Below are positions 57,301 to 64,000 of a stretch of DNA of 64,000 nucleotides, piece by piece. The DNA is from Abelmoschus esculentus (Eukaryota; Streptophyta; Magnoliopsida; Malvales; Malvaceae), in contig JAUCBN010000004.1 in NCBI GenBank assembly GCA_035048815.1, positions 12,676,001-12,740,000 on the forward strand, written 5' to 3'. The position numbers and the translations under genes were made by a program. Every line of letters begins with the position of its first letter. The first letter of the stretch is position 1. Below the pieces are notes generated by a model. The model made no database searches and was not told the DNA's origin. It saw nothing but the letters and a program-made list of their open reading frames with translations.

Positions 57301-57687
57301 CATTGAGTTATACTCGTAATATTGAGATAGTCGGTATCCCCTTAACTAATATTCTCAATATATTTCTGCAAATATCTTTAAAACACTATAACTCACATTA
57401 TTCTCTTACATTTAAAAAGTGAAAAATATGCATAATTATGCACCTTTTAATATGTTCATTATTTCATTCACTTCAGGGAATGAAAATATGTGCTTTGTAC
57501 CATTCACTTCGAACAATGGAAAAATATTAAAAATAACACATAATATCAAATCGATTATCTATCAAAGATAAACTCTCAAGAGCTCTTCTAAAATATTGAT
57601 ATTTTAGTACTTTGAGATATAGTACTCATATTTTTCCTTGTATTTAAATGGGAAAATATTTCTTATGCTTAAGTATAGTATGAGTAC
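54324..57687 (-). mobile_element. Very old Ty1/copia element, heavily decayed
   Basis: The 3' LTR is 54324-54557 (plus strand TGTTGTGAAT...ATTCATAACA, 234 bp). Read on the minus strand, fragments appear in order despite stops in every frame: a pre-integrase motif WHDLLGHPDSIMMRKF (57083-57286), a basic LKRGR linker near 56230, RT pieces near 55950 (NKEMIGQHERDN) and 55760 (NLVAKGISQR), a PREKANDIF stretch near 55230 and an RNase H end near 54850 (SSNNLEDLSTNAHSISTFED). The right LTR is not seen; the young element at 57688 inserted into this one, and its continuation may run past 61711. Confidence 0.7.
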
Positions 57688-57904
57688 TGAAGAAACTGAT
57701 GAAAACAGTAAGAATTCTTTACTGTGATTTCATTCTATTCTAATAGTTTACAGAGTAAGTCTTTTTAAAGACTTAAAAAGATAGAGTTAGACTCATATTA
57801 GGAGTCCTAAGCAAATACAAACTAATCTCTTATCCCTAAGTAATAGGATAGGATTAATACAAATTACTTTAAGATAAATACAAATTAATCTAATATAACT
57901 TACA
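57688..57904 (-). repeat. 3' LTR of the young copia element
   Basis: 217 bp, from TGAAGAAACTG to ATAACTTACA on the plus strand. Confidence 0.92.
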
Positions 57905-57911
57905 CTCCCCC

Positions 57912-58274
57912 TCAAGCTGGTGAATATACACTGTATAATCCTAGCTTGGACTTAAAAACATCAAAGATCTGTCTTGGTAGTGCTTTGGTGAGCAGATCAG
58001 CAAGTTGTTCTCCAGTAGGAACATAGGATAAGTCTGCTACTCCTCCATTCACCTTTTCAGAAATAAAATGTCTATCAATTTCCACATGCTTTGTTCGATC
58101 ATGATGGACAGGATTTCTGGCTATCTGAATTGCAGATTGATTGTCACTCAAAATCTCAAATTTGTCTTCTTGTCCCACTTCTAGTTCTTTTAGTAACTTC
58201 AGTAACCATATTCCTTCACATATCCCAAGTGCTAAAGCTCTGTATTCAGCTTCTGCACTACTCCTAGAAACCAC
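57912..58274 (-). pseudogene. RNase H end of the young copia polyprotein
   Basis: MVSRSSAEAEYRALALGICE, then SDNQSAIQIARNPVHHDRTK and DLLTKALPRQIF are the standard copia RNase H C-terminus. It is in another frame than the RT part upstream; a single-base deletion near 58315 accounts for this. The stop at 57912 is the natural end of the polyprotein, 8 bp from the 3' LTR, and a purine run (GGGGGAGTG, minus strand) lies between them as polypurine tract. Confidence 0.88.
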
Positions 58275-58297
58275 TGGTTGCTTCTTGCTTCTCCAAG

Positions 58298-60610
58298 TTA
58301 CAAGATTTCCCCATAAAATGTGAGATAACCATTGGTTGACCTTCTTTCAGTGAGTTCTCCTGCCCAGCTAGAGTCTGTGTAAACTTTGACAGATCTATCC
58401 ACTGATTTTTTAAAAAACAAGCCATGACCTGGAGTTCCCTTCAAATACCTCAAAATTCTGTTTACTGCATCAAGATGTTCTACTCTCGGGTCTGTCATAT
58501 GTTGGCTAATGATATTGACATGATAAGCTATGTCAGGTCTAGTTAAGGATAAGTAAATTAGCTTTCCTACCAGCCTTTGATAGCTTTCCTTGTTTACTAG
58601 ATCACCCTTTTCATCTTTATTAAACTTCAGGTTGGTCTCCATAGGTGTCTCGGCAGGTTTACATCCTAACATACCAAATTCAGTCAATAAATCCAACACA
58701 TATTTCCTCTGGTTGATTACAAGCCCCTTTTTCGATCTTGCAACTTCCATGCCCAAGAAATACCTAAGTTTCCCTAGGTCTTTTGTTTCAAATTCACCAT
58801 TCAACAAATTTTTCAACTTATCAATCTCATGGCAATCATCTCCTGTAATTACTATGTCATCTACATAAACAATCAACATAACTCTTTTTTGTCCAGACGT
58901 CACTTTAATGAAAAGTGTATGATCTGCTTGACATTGCTTATAACCATCTTCCAAGATAACCTTAGTAAATCTATCAAACCAGGCTCTTGGTGACTGTTTT
59001 AACCCATAAAGTGATTTCTCAAGTTTACACACCTTTTGAGTTTCCAATTCATCCTTCATCCCAGGCGGCATCTTCATGTACACTTCTTCTTCTAGTCGAC
59101 CATTCAAAAATGCATTTTTTATATCTAATTGGTGAAGATCCCAATCCATATTCACAGCTAGACTGAGTAAAACACGAACTGTATTGAGCTTTGCCACAGG
59201 TGTAAATGTTTCCTTGTAATCAATCCCATATGTTTGAGTGAAGCCCTTGGCTACAAGCCTTGCTTTGTACCTTTGGATGCTGCCATCTGAATTATACTTA
59301 ATAGCAAACACCCATTTACATCCAACAGGTTTCTTCCCTTGAGGTAAATCAGTAACAATCCATGTACCATTCTTTTGAAGTGCCTCTATCTCTTCTTCAA
59401 CAGCTTTCACCCACTTTGGATCCTGCAAGGCTTCCTCAATTGTTGCTGGAATTTTTTGACTATCCAAACATGCTGTAAAGGCTTTAAATGAAGGCATTAG
59501 ATGTCCATAAGCAACAAATCTATCTATTGGATGCTTAGTACACTGTCTCACACCCTTCCTTTTAGCAATAGGTAGATCATCAATATCAAGAGAAGAAGCA
59601 GAAATTTTTTTACCTTCTATAGCACATGGACTCAGTTTCAACTCTCGGCATGTTTCAGATTGCATAATGGTCTCAGGAATAATTTTATTTCTCCTAGTAT
59701 AAACTTTAAGATTTTTGGTAGGAGATGTGACAATGTTTTGAATACCAGAATCCCTTGGAGTTTCTGGTTCAAGTTCAAGAAGTGACCTGTTATTAGAGGC
59801 TGCAGGTACAGATTCAGATGTTGAATTTACAGGAGTTTTAGGAACTGCAAGTGTCAATTCAGTTGCTGGATTTTCAGGTTGTTTAGGATCTGAAGAAGAT
59901 AGATTATCAAAAGGAACTAAAGGTAAAGTATTTAAAGGTAACACATATTCCTTATCTGATGATCGTGAAGGCTGGAATTCATCCCAAGACTCCCCCTGAA
60001 TACCAGCCATAGGAAAATAAGAATCATGTTCAAAAAATGTTACATCCAATGAAACAATCATACTTTTAGTGGGAGGATGGTAACATTTATAACCCTTCTT
60101 AAGAGAAGAATAGCCCAACAAGACACACTTAAGAGACCTAGGATCAAGTTTTGTTCGAGAGGGACTATTATTATGAACAAATACAACACAACCAAAGACT
60201 CTTAAGGGAAGAACAGAAGACATTGGTTTAAAATGTGGATAAGACTCCAAAAATATTGACCTTGGTGTTCTAAATTTCAAAATTTTACTTGGCATCCGAT
60301 TGATCAAGTAAGTTGCTGTCAATAAGGCCTCTCCCCAAAAATATTTAGGCACATTGTTTGAAAATAATAAGGATCTAGTCACTTCCAACAAATGTCTATT
60401 CTTTCTCTCGGCAATCCCATTTTGTTGAGGAGTATAGACACAAGAACTTATATGAACTATCCTTTTTTCTTGAAAAAAGGTACTTAAAGACTTAGCAAAA
60501 AACTCTCCCCCATTATCAGATTTAAAGATCTGAATGTTAATATTAAACTGGGTTGCAACCATAGAATAAAATTGTTTAAAAACTAAAACAGTTTCAGACT
60601 TGTCCCTCAT
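58298..60610 (-). pseudogene. Young copia polyprotein: integrase C-half and reverse transcriptase
   Basis: A 770-codon open frame. It begins inside integrase (MRDKSETVLVFKQFY) and keeps the second catalytic Asp (FKSDNGGEFF) and the Glu (QQNGIAERKNRHLLE), but the zinc-binding N-terminus and first catalytic Asp are absent. Then comes a Ser/Pro-rich linker, RT from about residue 398 (WVKAVEEEIEALQKNGTW, KARLVAKGFTQTYGIDY, LDIKNAFLNG) with the YVDDIVITGDD active site (near 58860), and the start of RNase H (GYLTFYGEIL, where the frame is lost). The RT core looks intact. The ATG is internal, not a real start. Confidence 0.9.
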
Positions 60611-61089
60611 TAAATTAGTCCAGGTCCTAAAGAAGAAACAGAATTACTAAACAAAGCTTGAGGAAAGAAATTTTGTTGGCCATGAAGAATGTAGAGCCCA
60701 TTATACATCTTAGCATTGCCAATCATCTTCTCCGAGCCCATTGCCTGCAAGATACACTCATTATTAGTAAACTTTGAAACACACTTCAAATCTCTAGAGA
60801 GTTTACTAACTGATAGAAGATTGCAGTCCAAATTAGGCACAAAAAGGACATGATTTAGCAACAAATTTTCATTTATGAACACAGAACCACTTCCTGTTAT
60901 GGAAGACACAGAACCATCAGCAGTTTTAATTGATGTCTTTAGAGTTGTAGGCTTAAATGTTGCAAACAAAGCTTTATTTCCAGTCATGTGATCCGAGGCT
61001 CCAGAGTCTACGATCCATGCTGATGATGTTTGTACAGAAAGTAGAACAGTAGCATCAAAATTCCTTTTTATACCTGCTGGTTCTGTCAC
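60610..61089 (-). pseudogene. Young copia protease region
   Basis: 159 codons containing the retropepsin active site WIVDSGASDHMTGN (Asp-Ser-Gly intact) and the LLSVSKLSRDLKC stretch typical between protease and integrase. It ends GPGLI and a stop immediately before the integrase fragment. The pre-integrase HHCC domain that should follow is deleted. Confidence 0.88.
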
Positions 61090-61195
61090 GGCCAGATTGC
61101 TCTCACTAGATCCACCAACTTTGCCAAACTTCAGATGCTGTCTCGTACAAAAGGAAATTCTTTCCCACCATTGGAGTCATGGAGTTTAACAACCA

Positions 61196-61456
61196 TCACA
61201 TAACTCTCCCATTCTCTTGCATCCATCTCGCATACCCCGAATCTTTAGGATTGGGTTTCTGAATCTCACCAGAGATATATCCCAATTTTCCTCGTCCAAC
61301 AATGAAGATTTTCACTGATTGTGACCACTCGAGATAATTGTTACCAACCAGTCTATGACAAGTAATACTAGAACTGGAGGAATCTGAAATTTCATCAGAA
61401 CCATTAAGAGGTTCTGTCGCAGATTCAATTTCAGAGGAAGAAGAAGTATGGGCCAT
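61196..61456 (-). pseudogene. Young copia gag N-terminus
   Basis: It starts MAHTSSSSEIESATEPLNGS just inside the primer site and contains LVGNNYLEWSQSVKIFIVGR, the conserved copia gag N-terminal motif. It stops after 86 codons. The remaining gag, including the CCHC zinc knuckle, is missing between here and the protease at 61089. Confidence 0.85.
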
Positions 61457-61493
61457 CGACTAGGTTTGAGGAATCGAACCTAATCTGATACCA

Positions 61494-61710
61494 TAAAGAA
61501 ACTGATGAAAACAGTAAGAATTCTTTACTGTGATTTCATTCTATTCTAATAGTTTACAGAGTAAGTCTTTTTAAAGACTTAAAAAGATAGAGTTAGACTC
61601 ATATTAGGAGTCCTAAGCAAATACAAACTAATCTCTTATCCCTAAGTAATAGGATAGGATTAATACAAATTACTTTAAGATAAATACAAATTAATCTAAT
61701 ATAACTTACA
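61494..61710 (-). repeat. 5' LTR of the young copia element
   Basis: 217 bp, identical to 57688-57904 by eye apart from the second base (TA instead of TG). Confidence 0.92.
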
Positions 61711-61715
61711 AGTAC

Positions 61716-63612
61716 TTGCCCTTTCTGCTAAGCAAAAATCGTCATGATTTATTGCATATTTTATTCCGAAAATAATCATATTCTTCAAAGGAAAATTTAA
61801 CATAAAGAGTAAATAAATAATATGTAAAATAAATTAACTTAAATAAATAGTAAATAAAAATAAATTAACATAAAATAAAATAAATAAAAGATCAATTAAT
61901 TCCCTTTAGAGGTTATAAGGGAAAAAATGGCGAATCATTCCCTTCAAGGGTTATGAAAAATTAACAATATTCAATTGAGTTGGATCAACGTCATAATTAT
62001 TTTTCCCCATAGAAAATCTATTTATATTTTCTTTCATTTATTATTCATGATTATGGGTTCCATTTGTCATTAAATTAATTATGTATACATATATTGTGTC
62101 ATAGAATTAATAGGTTTGTGTACGGTACCATAAATATTAGGTTAGATATGTTTGGTTTTGCATGAAATAGAGTGTTGAATATAAGTTTTGTTTGAATATA
62201 TTTATGTCACGTCATACATGTGCTGCATTGTGTTAGGACTATTGTTGGTATATATTAATATATGTTCATTAAATTTTAGTATGCATATATAAATATTGCA
62301 TGTATATAAGTATTACTTATAAAAAAAATAATAAAATAAAAATAAAATATAATATAATAAAAAAAAGAAAAGAAAGAAATGAAAGCTTAAGTAAATAAAA
62401 ACAGTCCAAATAATAATTATCAAAATTCCAATTACATATTAATGCCCTATTTCGGGCTAAATTAAATGGCCCAATATATCCAGCCCAGATCTAATTAATT
62501 TAAAACCTTAAAGATTATAATATGATCTCTCCCTTTTTCTTACAGCCGTCGTCAATCCTGAACCGTTAGATCAAAATGGATCCAACGGCTCAGATCCAAG
62601 AAGGAAACCCTTTCAGCTACTGCACGTGGGGACACCCGCCGACTCTTCGTCGCCTCACACACGCGTGAACCCTAAGCACCTGACTATTCAAATCCTCAAT
62701 CCGTCCGTTCGGCTTCCCCGTCCAACGTGGCACCATCTCCGGCTTTCCTGGCATCCGTACAAGGCCTCAATTATCAAAGATATGCACAAGCAAAGAAAAT
62801 AAAAGGGATGTTAGTTTTTTTTAGATTTCTAGATCCAACATGATATTTAAATAGTAGAGATTAGGTTTTCATTCATCATTGTATCCAGAAAAAACGGAAA
62901 TGAAAATATCAAATCTAGGGTATAAAATGGGTGGTCGGCCGTAAAAGAAAAGAGGAAGGGGATATTAAAAAAACCAGAAAGAAATAACAAAAAAAGCAGA
63001 ATCCTTCGATCATTGAAGGTAAAAAATGTGTTCTACTTTCTATTGCACGCATGCTTATCAATCTAGAAAGAAAAAGAGAAAAGAAGGCTTGAGAAGTGAT
63101 CTTCCTTCGGTCTTGTAAATCTCTCCGTCGGTGCTAAACCTCTTCGTGGTTGAGCTTTTTGTAAGAGAGCGAAGCCAAGGAAGAATCTTCCCCTTCTAGT
63201 TTTTGGTCGGTCGAGGACGGCGATGGTGGCCAATGGCCGGAGCCACACTGAGATCGGTGACCAATATGAATATTCGAATGAAAAATGGAATTTTTTTTGG
63301 TTCTTTGTTTCTGGGTTAATGTTTTTTTTTAAAAGAAAATCTAAAAAAAATAGTTTGAATGATTTCTGAAAATTTAACATTTTCTGAATATGACTGAAGG
63401 TTCATTCATTTTTGAAGAAGATATGGGTTTTTATGTTTGAATATTCCAGAGTAAAAAAAAGTGATAACGTTTTAAAAAAAATATATAATAATAAAAAGAG
63501 TAGAACCCTTGATATTCGGATGGTATGCAGCTGTCCATTTAAATTCTCTGTATTTTCCCATAATTTCTTTTTATATTTCCATTTAAATATATTTCTTTTG
63601 ATATCATATTTT
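61716..63612. other. Intergenic DNA, AT-rich with a GC-richer block at 62540-62770
   Basis: The first few hundred bases may continue the old copia element. 62300-62400 is a purine-rich, low-complexity stretch. 62540-62770 is distinctly GC-richer and gene-flank-like but has no convincing reading frame. The 105-codon minus-strand frame at 63063-63380 has no recognisable domain and a low-complexity end, so I do not call it a gene. Confidence 0.5.
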
Positions 63613-63779
63613 TTTTGAATTAACTAATAGTGATTACAGTAGTATCTGTTTTAGAATATAATCTCTACCATTTGACATTAATCGCTCAATCACCCTCCTA
63701 TTGGCATCGCTGGTGTTCGAACCCGTGACCTCTAAGAACAACAACCGTTCTTTTAACCACTTGGGCTAGAGGGCTCGTG
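63613..63779 (-). mobile_element. tRNA-derived SINE with 18-bp TSD
   Basis: On the minus strand the head reads CACGAGCCCTCTAGCCC and carries an A box (TAGCCCAAGTGG) and a B box (GGTTCGAACAC) at tRNA-like spacing. A tRNA-unrelated body of about 90 bp and a short A-rich end follow. Perfect 18-bp duplications (CTTTTGATATCATATTTT) lie at 63595-63612 and 63780-63797. Pol III would transcribe it, and LINE enzymes would have inserted it. It is not a functional tRNA gene: the acceptor and anticodon arms do not fold. Confidence 0.88.
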
Positions 63780-64000
63780 CTTTTGATATCATATTTTAAT
63801 TTGCTCTCTTGCATGCTAATGTAATTGTCTATAATTTGGCATTGTTTCTTTTACTGTTACATAGTTTGTGAAGTTGGTATAATATGATGGTACATCATAG
63901 TGTTTTTTATTATACTTTAGTGTACTTGGTGGCGATCGATCATTACATGTGTATTCTTTTTTCACATTTATTAGACTTTCTTTTACCGTTTACTCATGTA

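Larger units (their letters stand above)
57688..61710 (-). mobile_element. Young, internally deleted Ty1/copia element, TSD AGTAC
   Basis: Perfect duplications AGTAC at 57683-57687 and 61711-61715. The two 217-bp LTRs (57688-57904 and 61494-61710) read the same except the second base (G versus A). The primer site TGGTATCAGATTAGG (iMet type) lies at about 61479-61493. On the minus strand the order is gag N-terminus, protease, half an integrase, RT, RNase H. Most of gag and the pre-integrase/first half of integrase are missing, and one frameshift splits RT from RNase H. At 4.0 kb it is about 1 kb shorter than a usual copia element. The near-identical LTRs mean recent insertion, probably with proteins supplied by a complete relative. 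Confidence 0.92.

Noticed and set aside
63063..63380. 105-codon minus-strand frame
   Set aside because: Lys/Phe-rich at one end with low-complexity DNA, no recognisable domain, no supporting signals.
63690..63779. A genuine tRNA gene
   Set aside because: A and B boxes are present, but acceptor and anticodon arms do not pair, and the unit is flanked by an 18-bp TSD, so it is a SINE head.
1..64000. A CRISPR array or bacterial operon behind the regularly spaced repeats
   Set aside because: The window is plant DNA (introns, plant retrotransposons). The arrays lie inside LTRs and their units differ in the way covarying hairpins do; there are no cas genes.

Overview
This is a plant nuclear genome window, almost certainly from a eudicot. 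One intact host gene sits in a thick nest of LTR retrotransposons, with one SINE and one hAT-type MITE. The retrotransposon families, the AT-rich intergenic DNA, the GT-AG introns and the flavonol synthase sequence all fit a eudicot. The C-terminus of that enzyme and the style of the repeats suggest Malvaceae (cotton/cacao relatives), but this is a weak inference.

Layout. 1-2854 is the right part of a long Ty3-type LTR inserted in the 3' LTR of a minus-strand, Athila-like element (2855-14782). That element carries gag, protease and an extra plant-transposon ORF but no RT or integrase. Its gag is split by a 3.95-kb solo LTR (8645-12598, TSD GAAGC). 14783-15101 is a scrap of another Athila-like LTR. 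15102-29155 is a decayed plus-strand chromovirus (Tekay/Del-like, iMet PBS). Each of its LTRs carries its own nested insertion: a solo LTR at 15613-19473 and an element at 26810-28378 with TSD AATAT. 29215-41561 is a minus-strand solo LTR (TSD TAGAT) split by a plus-strand Athila-like composite at 30585-40082 (TSD TTCAT) with three LTRs in a row. 41562-46524 is the host island: a hAT-type MITE (41728-42166) and a complete three-exon flavonol synthase gene (44197-45404). 46525-51036 and 51060-53777 are two more solo LTRs, the first split by a 1.5-kb solo LTR. 54324-57687 is a very old Ty1/copia element. It is interrupted by a very young but internally deleted copia element (57688-61710, TSD AGTAC, 217-bp LTRs with one visible difference). 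A tRNA-derived SINE with a perfect 18-bp TSD lies at 63613-63779.

How it works together. The only likely functional host product is flavonol synthase, a 2-oxoglutarate/Fe(II) dioxygenase of flavonoid metabolism; its metal, cosubstrate and substrate residues are all present. The two Athila-like elements could only have moved using enzymes supplied in trans.

Most unusual signal. The long LTRs of several families, and the 3' ends of the gag-pro elements, carry arrays of short inverted repeats. The arms change sequence from unit to unit while staying complementary. The clearest set is built on the palindrome GGTATCGATACC. In most of the long LTRs its copies recur as pairs with centres exactly 21 bp or 12 bp apart. 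I know of no description of this, and it is the best candidate here for a new sequence system.
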